This document shows positions 9,336 to 18,438 of a stretch of DNA of 51,332 bases, piece after piece. The position numbers and the translations under genes were made by a program. Source of the stretch: Hyphococcus sp. (GTDB lineage Bacteria > Pseudomonadota > Alphaproteobacteria > Caulobacterales > Parvularculaceae); NCBI GenBank assembly GCA_013002535.1, contig JABDJK010000098.1, forward strand, positions 1 through 51,332. Reading direction: 5' to 3'. A model generated the notes under the pieces. The model did no database searches. It saw nothing but the letters and a program-made list of their open reading frames with translations, and was not told the origin of the DNA. The stretch's first letter is position 1. Every line of letters begins with the position of its first letter.

Positions 9336-10343
9336 CTAAAGCGATTTAATCTCGTCCAAAATTTTTGAGGAAACCAGGACACCATCTTTTGTGGCCATAG
9401 GCCGGTTGTTATACCGCCGGTCGCCCGGCAACCGAACCTCGTTTTGCGCCAAGATTTTTTTAAATAATTTTTCACCGTGATCGGCCCAAAGGTCGGGTGT
9501 GCCGATCAAATTCGGATCCATCGCTAAAATAAGCTCGCCGCCGCATGTCGGCCCGCCGTCACTATTGTCTTTTGCCGCAGTTTCAAAACTGAGCGTTTCG
9601 CCAATTAATGGGCCCGCTAACAATTCGACCATCATCGCGATTAATGATCCCTTATAACCGCCAAAGGCAAGCATCGCGCCCCTTAACACTTCGTTTGGGT
9701 CATTCGACGGATTGCCGTCCATATCCACGCCGACGCCATCGGCCAGTTTTTTTCCTTCGCGCGCCGCCAACATGACTTCACCGCGCGCCATCACAGACGA
9801 CGCCTGATCGAAAACAACCGGCGGCTCGTTGTTGCGCGGCCAACCAAAAGCGATTGGATTGGTGCCGTAGAGGGCTTGCTTGCCGCCCGCTGGCAACACC
9901 ACCGGAATATACGAGGTGCACGCAAACGCGCACAGACCAGCCTCTGCCAGCGTTTCAATTTCCCACCATAGCGCAGAAAAATGATAGACGTTGACGAGCC
10001 CGGCCGCTGCAATGCCATTCATTTTTGCCGCCTCGATAATATGAGGCCGGCTTTCGGTGAGCGCCAACGGCGCAAACCCCCCATTCCCGTCAACATGAAT
10101 GATTGCGGGCGCTTTCTTTCCTATCAAGGGGCGCGCATCGCCCTTGACCTTGCCGCTGTCCAGCGCGGCGACATAACCGGCAAGCCGCATGAGCCCGTGA
10201 GAGTGACACCCGTCGCGCTCTGCGTCGGTGATCACACTCGCTACAGCGCCGGCGTTTTCTTCATCGCAACCGTGGCGCCGCAAACAGTCGAGGACTAATG
10301 AATGAATTTCGTCAAGGCTTAGTCGGGCGTCGTTCATACCCAT
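9336..10343 (-). CDS. Ldh family (malate/L-lactate dehydrogenase-like) oxidoreductase
   Basis: NAD(P)H-dependent oxidoreductase of the type-2 malate/L-sulfolactate/piperideine-2-carboxylate reductase family, cytoplasmic, about 335 residues. Family marks include the N-terminal CDEENAGAVASVITDAERDGCHSHG cap region, seen as ERDGCHSHGLMRL, GNGGFAPLAL, and the cofactor loop ALYGTNPIAFGWP. The open frame runs up to 10493 and into folD, so the start must be downstream. I take ATG 10343 (MGMNDARLS), with 10337 as alternative. Neither has a clear ribosome site. It is divergent from folD across about 135 bases. The substrate cannot be told from sequence. Confidence 0.85.
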   Translation of the reverse strand: MGMNDARLSLDEIHSLVLDCLRRHGCDEENAGAVASVITDAERDGCHSHGLMRLAGYVAALDSGKVKGDARPLIGKKAPAIIHVDGNGGFAPLALTESRPHIIEAAKMNGIAAAGLVNVYHFSALWWEIETLAEAGLCAFACTSYIPVVLPAGGKQALYGTNPIAFGWPRNNEPPVVFDQASSVMARGEVMLAAREGKKLADGVGVDMDGNPSNDPNEVLRGAMLAFGGYKGSLIAMMVELLAGPLIGETLSFETAAKDNSDGGPTCGGELILAMDPNLIGTPDLWADHGEKLFKKILAQNEVRLPGDRRYNNRPMATKDGVLVSSKILDEIKSL

Positions 10344-10478
10344 CAGTTTACGGTATTCGTTCTTAAAGAAAAATCTATTTTTCCAGATAGCGACAGCTTT
10401 CGTGACAGTCCGCGCACTGCCTATTGAAATATCGCTGGAAGCATGGAAATAGGGGTCATCAAGTAGAAAGTCCTGGAT

Positions 10479-11378
10479 ATGAATGACGCACAAATCATTG
10501 ACGGCAAGGCCATCGCGGCGGACTTGACTGACAAGCTGGCGGTACGCACCAAAGTCTTCGTTGCGAAAACCGGCAACGCCCCCTGCCTCGCCGTGGTGCT
10601 GGTTGGCGATGATCCGGCGAGCGCGGTTTACGTTCGCAACAAAGGCAAGACCGCAGAAAAAGTCGGGTTCAAGTCAATTCAAAAGATTCTGCCCGCCGAT
10701 ACGCCTGAAGACAAACTGATCAAGATCATCAACGATTTCAACAATGACGACGGCATCAACGGTATTCTGGTGCAGCTTCCCCTCCCCGATCACATCGATG
10801 AAGGAAAGATAATTGATCTCATCGCGCCCGAAAAGGACGTGGACGGATTTCATCCCATCAATGTCGGGCGGTTGGGCGCCGGCGACTTCGTCAACGCCCT
10901 CATTCCATGCACACCCGCAGGTTCAGTTATTCTCGCGAAGTCGGCGCTCGGTGACAATCTATCCGGTATGAACGCTGTTATCATCGGGCGCTCCAACATT
11001 GTCGGCAAACCGGTGGCTCAATTGCTCCTGAAAGAAAACTGCACCGTCACCATCGCGCACAGCCGCACGAAGGATTTGCCAGACGTTGTACGCAGCGCGG
11101 ACATCGTTGTGGCCGCGGTTGGTCGCCCCGAAATGATCAAAGGCGACTGGATCAAATCCGGCGCGACCGTCATTGACGTCGGCATAAACCGCGTCGATGC
11201 GCCTGAGAAAGGCGACGGCAAAACCAAACTTGTCGGCGATGTAAATTTTGGCGAAGCAAGCCAGGTCGCGGGCGCCATCACGCCCGTCCCCGGCGGCGTG
11301 GGCCCCATGACTATTGCGCTTCTAATGGAAAACACATTTACTGCGGCGTGCAGGCAACATGGCTTATCGATCGCTTAA
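10479..11378 (+). CDS. folD: Bifunctional methylene-THF dehydrogenase/methenyl-THF cyclohydrolase
   Basis: FolD interconverts 5,10-methylene-THF, 5,10-methenyl-THF and 10-formyl-THF, the step that links the product of fhs to methylene-THF. At 299 residues it has normal length. Diagnostic segments are the substrate site [14 protein letters not shown] (the catalytic lysine lies in this stretch), VQLPLPDHI, the NADP-binding [14 protein letters not shown], and the C-terminal [21 protein letters not shown] 10479 is preceded by AGAAAG at about ten bases. The gene is divergent from the Ldh-family gene. Its 3' end overlaps the convergent aldehyde dehydrogenase gene by 15 bases, leaving no room for a separate terminator. 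Confidence 0.97.
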   Translation: MNDAQIIDGKAIAADLTDKLAVRTKVFVAKTGNAPCLAVVLVGDDPASAVYVRNKGKTAEKVGFKSIQKILPADTPEDKLIKIINDFNNDDGINGILVQLPLPDHIDEGKIIDLIAPEKDVDGFHPINVGRLGAGDFVNALIPCTPAGSVILAKSALGDNLSGMNAVIIGRSNIVGKPVAQLLLKENCTVTIAHSRTKDLPDVVRSADIVVAAVGRPEMIKGDWIKSGATVIDVGINRVDAPEKGDGKTKLVGDVNFGEASQVAGAITPVPGGVGPMTIALLMENTFTAACRQHGLSIA

Positions 11379-12827
11379 TTTTATCGCCACGTTTTTCGTC
11401 TGAACGTAATTCATCAAGGCTTCTCGGCCTTTTTCACGACCATAACCGGATTTGCCGTAACCGCCGAAGGGTGTCTCAACGCCACCACCATACCATTCGT
11501 TGACGAAAATCTGCCCGGCGCGCATTTCGCGAGCTACTTTGGTCGCGCGGTCAAGATCTCTGGTAAATACTCCGCCAACAAGGCCATATGAAGTCGCGTT
11601 GGAAAGTCGGATCGCTTCGTCGTCATCGATAAAATTTATGACCGATATAACTGGACCAAAGACTTCCTCATTTGCAATTTCCATATCCTGCGTAACGCTA
11701 GTCATGATCGTGGGCTCCAGGAAATAGCCCGGTTGATTCATTTTGCGCCCGCCGGTTGCAGCTTTTGCGCCTTCACGTTCGGCGGCCGCGCAAATTTTCT
11801 CGGCCCGGTCACATTGTTTTTCTGAAACCATAGCGCCCATATTCGGACCGAATTCAGTTCGCTCAATGCCCGGTCCGACTGAAAGGTTTTGCGCAACGTC
11901 AACGAGTCGTTCGACAACTTCATCATTGACAGACTGATGCACAATCGCGCGTGACATCGCCGAACAAACCTGACCTGCATTGAAGAAGATGCCCATGCGT
12001 ACATTTTTGATAAAATTATCGATGTCGGCATCGTCGTGAACAATTGCCGCCGATTTGCCGCCAAGTTCCAAAACGCAAGGGACAACATTCTTCGCCGCCG
12101 CTGATGCAATAGCGACGCCCGTCGGCACAGAGCCGGTAAACACAATTTGATTGACATCCGAATGGGAAGAAAGCGCTGCGCCGGCCACAGTTCCCTCCCC
12201 GCAAAGAATATTCAAAGCGCCCGGTGGAAGACCGGCATATTCCGCGGCCTTGCAAAAATAATACAACGAAAGCGGATCGATTTCCGGTGTTTTGACAACG
12301 CAGGTATTTGCAGTTGCGAGCGCCGCAGCGATGCCGCGCGCCGTCATTTCAAGCGGAAAATTCCACGGAATAATCTGTCCGGAAACGCCGTAAGGCTCGT
12401 AAGTGGTGAAATCAAAATAACCGGCGCCTAATGGAATTGAACGCCCTTCGAGCGTCTCTGCCTGATTGCCGTAATATTCAAAATAGCGGGCGGCGCCCTC
12501 GATCTCTTTTCGGGCCTCCCATAGCGGCTTGCCAGATTCCAGCGTCAGAACCGGCGCAATCTCATGGACATGGTCGAGCAAATAATCGCCGATCTTTCTG
12601 ACAATGCGTCCACGTTCCACGGGTCGCATATCGAAAAGCACGTTGCTCTCGTGGCACGCCCGCGCCGCGGCGACCGCCGTATCAACATCGCGCGCGTCCG
12701 CCAAAGCTTGTTCGGCCAACTTCTCGCCCGTGCCTGGATTATCAACATCCAACCGGCCAGCGCCGCCATCGACAAATTCGCCATTGATGTAATTTTGCCA
12801 AAAGGCTTTGATTTCAGTTGTCATCAT
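11364..12827 (-). CDS. NAD(P)-dependent aldehyde dehydrogenase
   Basis: Cytoplasmic ALDH-superfamily enzyme of 487 residues. The oxyanion asparagine region [10 protein letters not shown], the cofactor site [17 protein letters not shown], the general-base motif LELGGKSA, and the catalytic cysteine in [13 protein letters not shown] are all intact, as is [11 protein letters not shown] choose ATG 12827 because GGAG lies 7 bases upstream. A TTG ten codons earlier has no such site. The sequence resembles the betaine-aldehyde/gamma-aminobutyraldehyde side of the family, but the substrate is not determinable. The 3' end overlaps folD tail to tail. The location beside one-carbon genes might hint at an aldehyde from methylated amines, which is inference only. 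Confidence 0.93.
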   Translation of the reverse strand: MMTTEIKAFWQNYINGEFVDGGAGRLDVDNPGTGEKLAEQALADARDVDTAVAAARACHESNVLFDMRPVERGRIVRKIGDYLLDHVHEIAPVLTLESGKPLWEARKEIEGAARYFEYYGNQAETLEGRSIPLGAGYFDFTTYEPYGVSGQIIPWNFPLEMTARGIAAALATANTCVVKTPEIDPLSLYYFCKAAEYAGLPPGALNILCGEGTVAGAALSSHSDVNQIVFTGSVPTGVAIASAAAKNVVPCVLELGGKSAAIVHDDADIDNFIKNVRMGIFFNAGQVCSAMSRAIVHQSVNDEVVERLVDVAQNLSVGPGIERTEFGPNMGAMVSEKQCDRAEKICAAAEREGAKAATGGRKMNQPGYFLEPTIMTSVTQDMEIANEEVFGPVISVINFIDDDEAIRLSNATSYGLVGGVFTRDLDRATKVAREMRAGQIFVNEWYGGGVETPFGGYGKSGYGREKGREALMNYVQTKNVAIKLSDR

Positions 12828-12875
12828 TGCGGGCTCCGTTGCTACAATGAATGACAAACGCCGTGAAAAATCAAA

Positions 12876-12952
12876 TGGTAGCGGGGGGCAGATTTGAACT
12901 GCCGACCTCCGGGTTATGAATCCGGCGCTCTCACCAACTGAGCTACCCCGCC
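12876..12952 (-). tRNA. tRNA-Met (CAT), probably elongator
   Basis: Full 77-nt cloverleaf with encoded CCA. The acceptor stem is GGCGGGG against CCCCGCT, giving a G1:U72 wobble. The D-arm contains AGCTCAGTTGGT, the anticodon loop is TTCATAA (anticodon CAT), and the T-arm stem GGCAG/CTGCC is perfect around TTCAAAT. Anticodon stem pair 31-39 is A:C, a mismatch. The lack of a C1:A72 mismatch and of three G:C pairs below the loop argues against initiator. A lysidine-modified tRNA-Ile also has a CAT gene anticodon and cannot be excluded by eye, though the acceptor matches elongator Met of alphaproteobacteria better. Confidence 0.93.
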
Positions 12953-13007
12953 AAATCGGCGTACCGAGCGCCGCTCTATAGCGGGGGCCCGCCCGCCCTG
13001 CAAGCCG

Positions 13008-14114
13008 TTATTCGCGCGCCAATTCAACGACCTTTTCCGCAATGGCGAGGCAGGTCGTTAGGCCCGGCGATTCGATGCCGTAGAGCCCGATATATGAAGC
13101 AACACCGTGGGATTCGGGCCCGGAGAAAACGAAGTCCCCCTCCTCGCCCAGCCCCGCGGTCTTGGGCCGGATGCCGGCATAACCCGGAACCAGTTTTTCG
13201 CGATCGAGCGATGGCCAAAACGTTTTTGCCTCCTCAGCAAAGCGTGAACGGGCGGAAGGATCGACTGTATAATCAACGTTGTCATCGATGAAGTTGATGT
13301 CCGGCCCGAGCTTCGCCTGGCCGCCGAGATCGCGCGTGTAATGTACGCCCTGGCTATCGGCGCGGGGCAAGGGATAGATCAAGCGCTCAAAAGGCGCGGC
13401 GCCGGAATAGGTAAAATATTGGCCCCGGGCGAATTTCAATTGCGGGATAGTTGCGCCCGGTATTCCCTCGACCGAACGCGCGACGCGATCGGACCAGAGC
13501 CCCCCGCAATTAACGACTAGCGAAGTCGTTAGCGTCATCGGCTCAACGCCGCCGAAAGTAAGCTCAATGTCGTCCCTGCTAACCACACCGCCAGTCATCG
13601 GCGTCGACAGGGCGAGCGAGGCGCCGGCGTCTTCAGCATCACCAAGAAGCGCCAGCATAAGTCCATGACTGTCAACGATGCCCGATGACGGCGATAAAAT
13701 TGCGGCGTTGCACTCAACCGCCGGCTCCATCGCCTTTGCGGTTTCGGCGTCCACGATTTCGAGATCATCGACGCCATTCAATTCTGCGTTGGCTTTTAGC
13801 GCATCGAGACGAGCCACGTCGACTTGGTTCGTCGCAACCAATAACTTGCCGCAGCGCTTGTGATTAACGTTGTGCGATCGGCAATAATCATAAAGAAGGT
13901 CTCGCCCGCGAACCGCTATGGATGCGCGCACGCCGCCGGGTTTGTATTGAATACCCGCATGTATGACTTCGGAATTGCGCGAGGAAGTCTCTTCACCGAT
14001 GGTATCGTTTTTCTCGACAATAATGACATCGCGACCGGCAAGCGCTAGCGCTCGCGCTACCGCCAGACCAACTACGCCGGCGCCGATGACAACGACATCA
14101 ACGCGCTCAGTCAT
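13008..14114 (-). CDS. FAD-dependent oxidoreductase, L-2-hydroxyglutarate dehydrogenase-like
   Basis: DAO-superfamily flavoprotein of 368 residues. The N-terminal dinucleotide fold is VVVIGAGVVGLAVARALA with the acidic end at VEKND. The segment SSRNSEVIHAGIQYKPGG is the hallmark of the L2HGDH/LhgO group, and the C-terminal end has YAGIRPKTAG and GIESPGLT. The expected reaction is oxidation of L-2-hydroxyglutarate or a related 2-hydroxy acid to the 2-oxo acid, with electrons going to quinone or oxygen. It is last of a close-packed minus-strand set with YkgJ (7-base gap), GNAT and mnmA. Exact substrate is inferred from family only. Confidence 0.88.
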   Translation of the reverse strand: MTERVDVVVIGAGVVGLAVARALALAGRDVIIVEKNDTIGEETSSRNSEVIHAGIQYKPGGVRASIAVRGRDLLYDYCRSHNVNHKRCGKLLVATNQVDVARLDALKANAELNGVDDLEIVDAETAKAMEPAVECNAAILSPSSGIVDSHGLMLALLGDAEDAGASLALSTPMTGGVVSRDDIELTFGGVEPMTLTTSLVVNCGGLWSDRVARSVEGIPGATIPQLKFARGQYFTYSGAAPFERLIYPLPRADSQGVHYTRDLGGQAKLGPDINFIDDNVDYTVDPSARSRFAEEAKTFWPSLDREKLVPGYAGIRPKTAGLGEEGDFVFSGPESHGVASYIGLYGIESPGLTTCLAIAEKVVELARE

Positions 14115-14121
14115 GCCTGGA

Positions 14122-14490
14122 TTAGTCCGTCGTCGCGATCCATTCCGGGTCGTCCTGGACTTCGCGCTCCCACATCAAGAATTCGTAGTAGCCGCAGCGG
14201 GTTTGCGTTGGAAACTCACGGCAGATTTGCGGACGACCCTCATAAATTGTGCAATTGCGCGTTTCCTGATCGAGGAACATGCAAGCCGTCACAAAATGTT
14301 CGTCGTCGCGATGGCGAAGGACGCGCGGATTTTCCTTGTCGCCCTTTTTGGTAAATTTCTTTTTGGCTTCAGCCGGCGTGACGCCATGGTGTTTTGCGAG
14401 GCGCGCGATATCCGCCTTGGTTGTCGGGATATGGGTGTAAGTGCAGCAATAAGCAGCGCACTTCAAACAATCGTACTTCTTCTTCGCCAT
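14122..14490 (-). CDS. YkgJ family cysteine-cluster protein (UPF0153)
   Basis: A 122-residue cytoplasmic protein with an eight-cysteine-type metal site. Visible cysteines are in CLKCAAYCC near the N-terminus, CMFLDQETRNCTIYEGRPQIC in the middle (positions split as CMFLD and CTIYEGRPQIC), and a further cysteine in TRCGYYEFL. This arrangement is typical of YkgJ proteins, which are thought to bind zinc or an Fe-S centre. Biochemical role is not established. It sits between a GNAT gene (19-base gap) and the FAD oxidoreductase (7-base gap), so it is likely co-transcribed from upstream of mnmA. Confidence 0.9.
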   Translation of the reverse strand: MAKKKYDCLKCAAYCCTYTHIPTTKADIARLAKHHGVTPAEAKKKFTKKGDKENPRVLRHRDDEHFVTACMFLDQETRNCTIYEGRPQICREFPTQTRCGYYEFLMWEREVQDDPEWIATTD

Positions 14491-14509
14491 TTCGACTCTC
14501 TAACAAGAT

Positions 14510-14947
14510 TCAACCGCGTCGGTACTGAACGAAGTCGGTCACAGTTGCAAGCGTGTCATACAATCGTCGCGCTTGTTCATTATAACTCTCAGTGTGCCAG
14601 TAGACCCGCCCGCAGCCGCGCTTGTCTGCCTCGGCATAAACGGCCTCGATGAGCGCCCGACCAATACCGCTGCCGCGAACTGATTTGTCCACATAGAGGT
14701 CTTCCAGATAGCAATAATCGCTGACCGACCAGGTTGAGGCGTGGGGCAGCCCATGAACAAAGCCAACAATGTCGCCGTTCTGTTCAGCCACGAAGGCAAA
14801 ATGCGGTGAGCCGGTTAGAAGCCGTCTGAATATTTTGGCGGTGACGGCGTCGTTCAGTTCGGTCTTGTAATAGGCGAGATACCCCGCCCATAGACTTCGC
14901 CAATCGGCTTCGTCGCCTACTGTTAATCGCCTTACAGATACGCTCAC
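14510..14947 (-). CDS. GNAT family N-acetyltransferase
   Basis: Acetyl-CoA-dependent acetyltransferase of about 145 residues. The acetyl-CoA pyrophosphate loop is [14 protein letters not shown] and is preceded by the strand YLEDLYVD. The C-terminal strand [15 protein letters not shown] is typical of the family. The open frame extends further upstream within mnmA, but GTG 14945-14947 overlaps the mnmA TGA stop as GTGA and gives [16 protein letters not shown], a normal GNAT beginning. Substrate unknown. Co-transcription with mnmA is likely. Confidence 0.88.
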   Translation of the reverse strand: MSVSVRRLTVGDEADWRSLWAGYLAYYKTELNDAVTAKIFRRLLTGSPHFAFVAEQNGDIVGFVHGLPHASTWSVSDYCYLEDLYVDKSVRGSGIGRALIEAVYAEADKRGCGRVYWHTESYNEQARRLYDTLATVTDFVQYRRG

Positions 14948-16110
14948 GCCGGATCCATTGCACGCGTGCTCGCGATCCACCCACCACCGAGGACGCGGTC
15001 GTTTGCGTCGTCGGGCGAGTAGAAAACACAAGCCTGTCCCGGCGCGACGCCCTCTTCCGGGTCATCAAGCTCAACCGCCCAACCGTCATCCCAGACGAGC
15101 GACGCCGATTTCGGCGGGCGGGTCGATCGGACCTTGACCGCGAGCTTCTCGCCGCGGCGCGCGGCGTCCTCGCCCTTGCCGTCGCCAATCCAGGTAACGT
15201 CGTTCAGCATTATTCTCCGTATAAGGAGCGCATCACGCGGACCGACAACAACTTGCCGCGTCGTTGCATCAACACGTACGACGTAAAGCGGCTCGCCGGT
15301 CGCAACGCCAAGGCCGCGCCGTTGTCCGACCGTATAATGGATGATACCTGGATGACGGCCCATCACCGTTCCGTCAACATGAACGATCTCGCCAGGCTCC
15401 GCCGCGCCGGGGCGCAATCGCTCAACGACGGAAGCGTATTTTCCTTCCGGCACGAAACAAATGTCCTGGCTGTCCGGTTTGTCAGCGACGACCAATCCTA
15501 ACTCGCCAGCAATGCGGCGGACTTCTTCTTTCGGCATGTCGCCCAAGGGAAAGCGCAAATAGTCAAGTTGATCACGTGTCGTCGCGAACAGGAAGTAGCT
15601 TTGGTCTTTCGCAGCGTCATAGGCGCGCCGCAGTTCGGGCCCATTTGGCCCTTCGACACGGCGAATATAATGTCCCGTCGCCATGCAGGCGCCGCCGAGA
15701 TCGCGCGCCGTCTCTAGCAAATCTTTGAATTTCACTTCCTGATTGCACCTGACACACGGAATCGGCGTCGCGCCTGCGAGATAGGTGTCGGCGAAATCGT
15801 TCATCACCGCATCGGTGAAGCGGCTCTCATAGTCCAGAACATAATGCGGGAAATCCATGGCCTCGGCCACGCGGCGGGCATCGGCAATATCTTGCCCCGC
15901 GCAACAGGCGCCTTTTTTCTGGATTGCAACGCCGTGATCATAGAGTTGCAGTGTCAAGCCGACGACATCATAACCCGCGAGTTTGCACAGTGCCGCTGTC
16001 ACGGAAGAATCAACGCCGCCGGACATGGCCACAATCACCCGCGCACCAGCCGGCGCGCCGAGATCAATTTTCGGCGCGTCAATCGCAATTATGTCCATTA
16101 CGGTGCTCAT
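14944..16110 (-). CDS. mnmA: tRNA-specific 2-thiouridylase MnmA
   Basis: ATP-dependent enzyme that puts sulfur on U34 of tRNAs for Lys, Glu and Gln. The 388-residue product shows the PP-loop MSGGVDSSV, catalytic cysteine segments PCVRCNQ and [11 protein letters not shown], the tRNA-binding GHYIR and DQSYFLF motifs, and the C-terminal barrel with [11 protein letters not shown] 16110. It heads a probable four-gene operon with GNAT, YkgJ and the FAD oxidoreductase. A gene-poor stretch of 433 bases lies upstream and should hold the promoter. Confidence 0.97.
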   Translation of the reverse strand: MSTVMDIIAIDAPKIDLGAPAGARVIVAMSGGVDSSVTAALCKLAGYDVVGLTLQLYDHGVAIQKKGACCAGQDIADARRVAEAMDFPHYVLDYESRFTDAVMNDFADTYLAGATPIPCVRCNQEVKFKDLLETARDLGGACMATGHYIRRVEGPNGPELRRAYDAAKDQSYFLFATTRDQLDYLRFPLGDMPKEEVRRIAGELGLVVADKPDSQDICFVPEGKYASVVERLRPGAAEPGEIVHVDGTVMGRHPGIIHYTVGQRRGLGVATGEPLYVVRVDATTRQVVVGPRDALLIRRIMLNDVTWIGDGKGEDAARRGEKLAVKVRSTRPPKSASLVWDDGWAVELDDPEEGVAPGQACVFYSPDDANDRVLGGGWIASTRAMDPA

Positions 16111-16543
16111 CAGGCCCGGAACATAAGGGCCGTACGAACGCGGCGCCAGTCTTTGTTGAATGCCAATCCTGCAAAGTTGCTCAAGAGGCTTCTTTGCACC
16201 CTAGCGCTTTCCCTTTGCCCGCATGGATTTCCGCAGACTCTGGTCTGGCTCTCGGAAGGAGAATGGCGAAGATTCTGGGATGCCGGAGCAGGTTTTTTGG
16301 GCGGCTTTCTCATCAATTCATTTTTCTGATTTGTGGTCGGATTGGCTTTTGCACCCGATTTCGATGCGCTAGCGCAAACAGTACAATCCTTTCCCTGTCA
16401 CCATTGGAGAGAAGTAGGCGCTAGGATGGCAATCTAAATGTCTCATGACGCCCACTATAAGGCGCCCCGGACGCATGAGGATAACTTTTCACCGTTAGCG
16501 GGTTTTATGAAAGAATACCCTCCTGGAGATGAATCCCTTTTGG
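16111..16543. other. 433-base stretch without a supported gene
   Basis: This lies upstream of mnmA and downstream of the TPR-sulfotransferase. Short frames exist on both strands (for example 16110-16316 minus), but none has a convincing ribosome site or family resemblance. I found no clear hairpin with a T-run, no sigma-54 site and no CtrA box. The minus-strand mnmA promoter must lie here. Otherwise I see nothing recognisable. Confidence 0.5.
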
Positions 16544-18355
16544 TTAATTCAACGGCCATCGCCGCTCTAACGGCGCGCCAGTTTTGAGATCAACATTTGC
16601 TTCGCGAAGACCATCGACAAGCGGCGCAATGAAGTCGCCGAGGAGCGCAGCAATATCTGACTGCGACTTGCGCAAGGGTTCGCGCACTTGCGTCGCACTG
16701 AATGTCGCGACCGGACCGTCATTTTGATGAAAGGAAAGACACCGCTCGTCCCAATCAAGCCCGCAATGTTGAAGCAATCGGCGCGCCTCTGACTCAAAAT
16801 CGACAATCAAGCTTTCGTATTGAAACAAAGAGCCTTTCGGAATTTCCGCTGCGCTCCACAGAGCATAAACGCCATAATAATGCGCGATGTCAGACATCGA
16901 GACGGCATAGGGCCACGCCTTGGCGAAGTCATTCCGGTAAATGGAAAACCCCGTTTTTACCGGATTACGCCGCGTATGAATGATCGGCGCAGATGGGAAC
17001 AGCGTTTTGATTAAAGCACTGGACCGAAAATTGAGCGGCTGTTTGTCCACAATAAATTTCGCCGCACGCATATGGCGCAGTTCACCCAAATATTGGCCGC
17101 GCCATTTTCGTAAACGGTCCTGCGGATAATCCGCGAAAGACGCGCCGCGATTTTGAAGCGCCCATTGCGTAATATCGTGTTGCGCCTCAGCAATTCCGTT
17201 TAACTCGCCTGCGCCCTCGACTTCGGGGTGCGCTGCGAGAATGCTCTGCAATAGAGTCGTGCCGGACCGCGGCATCCCGATGATAAATATTGGCTTTGGT
17301 TCATCGCTTTCCTCGACGAATGGCGCCGGCTGCAGGGAGCAGAAGGTAGTCATCAAATTGAATTCAGCTTCTGCGTGCGACCGATCATATTGCCGGCCCT
17401 CATTCGCCAAATTCTTCCGCGTGATGGCATTCGCTTCTTCGAAAGACGCCATCGCCTCTGGATAATTCTCGGCAGCAAACAAAATATCGCCCAGCGCGAA
17501 GTTCAATGAGGCGCGATGCTCGCCCGGCAATCGCGCGTCATTCTTTAGCCGCTCGATTGATGCTTTTATTTCGTCGTCAACTTTCCCTTTTCGTAGCGTG
17601 ACGAACTGACAATAAGCCGGTGCAAAATATCGATCTGCATCGATTGCAGCGCGACTTGATCTTGCCGCTTCCTCAAGATCACCCATGATCATTTGAAGCC
17701 GTCCTTGCGTATAGAACGACTGCGCTGTCGGCGACGCCATTTCGTGGGCTTTATCGAGCGCTCGCAACCCTTCTTCATAATTGAAGGCGCCGAGGCAAAG
17801 CCTGGCATAGGTTACCCATGCGGCCGCATCCTTCGGCGCGTTCTCAACGACTTTCAAATAGGCCGCACAGGCGGCGTCAAATTCGCCACTTTCAAATTGC
17901 GCATTCGCCAGCGATTTCAGCGCATCCGCATCTTCCGGTTTGACGCCCAATCGTTTGCGCGCCATTGCAGCCATGGACGACCACTGACGCAAATTTTGTG
18001 CAGCGATAGCGCCAACGGAAAATGCATTTTTATGGTCCGGCGCCGTTTCAAGCGCGGCCTCGCAAGCGCGCAAGGCTTCGTCAAAATTGCCAAGCGCCGC
18101 CATTGCGCCGGCATATCCGGCCAACGCATCAGCATTTTCAGGATCGAGCTCAAAGCCGCGCCGATAGGCTTGCGCGGACGCCTGAAAATTCTGGCGATTG
18201 CTTTCCGCCGCCCCGAGCGACGCCCAATTGGCGGAAACCGCCGGCGCAGCTTTCACAACCTCTCGCCATGCGAGCGCGGCGGCTTGCATATCGCCTTTTT
18301 TCTGGGCTTTGCTTGCGCGTTTTTTAAAGGCGCGAGTGTCACGTCTGTCGGTCAA
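16544..18355 (-). CDS. TPR-repeat sulfotransferase family protein
   Basis: A 603-residue two-domain protein. Residues about 20-330 are tetratricopeptide repeats, with units such as WASLGAAESNRQNFQASAQA and ALAGYAGAMAALGNFDEALR. The C-terminal part from about 355 is a sulfotransferase domain with the 5'-PSB loop FIIGMPRSGTTLLQ (P-loop 360-367) and a 3'-phosphate region around HTRRNPVKTGFSIYRNDF. It probably transfers sulfate from PAPS to an unknown acceptor. No signal peptide is visible. It starts 83 bases after flgL on the same strand, so it may be read through from the flgK promoter. A link to filament or surface decoration is speculative. Such fusions are frequent in Hyphomonadaceae-like genomes. 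Confidence 0.9.
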   Translation of the reverse strand: MTDRRDTRAFKKRASKAQKKGDMQAAALAWREVVKAAPAVSANWASLGAAESNRQNFQASAQAYRRGFELDPENADALAGYAGAMAALGNFDEALRACEAALETAPDHKNAFSVGAIAAQNLRQWSSMAAMARKRLGVKPEDADALKSLANAQFESGEFDAACAAYLKVVENAPKDAAAWVTYARLCLGAFNYEEGLRALDKAHEMASPTAQSFYTQGRLQMIMGDLEEAARSSRAAIDADRYFAPAYCQFVTLRKGKVDDEIKASIERLKNDARLPGEHRASLNFALGDILFAAENYPEAMASFEEANAITRKNLANEGRQYDRSHAEAEFNLMTTFCSLQPAPFVEESDEPKPIFIIGMPRSGTTLLQSILAAHPEVEGAGELNGIAEAQHDITQWALQNRGASFADYPQDRLRKWRGQYLGELRHMRAAKFIVDKQPLNFRSSALIKTLFPSAPIIHTRRNPVKTGFSIYRNDFAKAWPYAVSMSDIAHYYGVYALWSAAEIPKGSLFQYESLIVDFESEARRLLQHCGLDWDERCLSFHQNDGPVATFSATQVREPLRKSQSDIAALLGDFIAPLVDGLREANVDLKTGAPLERRWPLN

Positions 18356-18438
18356 TCAGAGTCCATAGAATTGCAAAACACGAAAGAGGTTTCACGAAAT
18401 ACTATGAACCGGACCGCGTTGCCTAGACAAACGGATGA

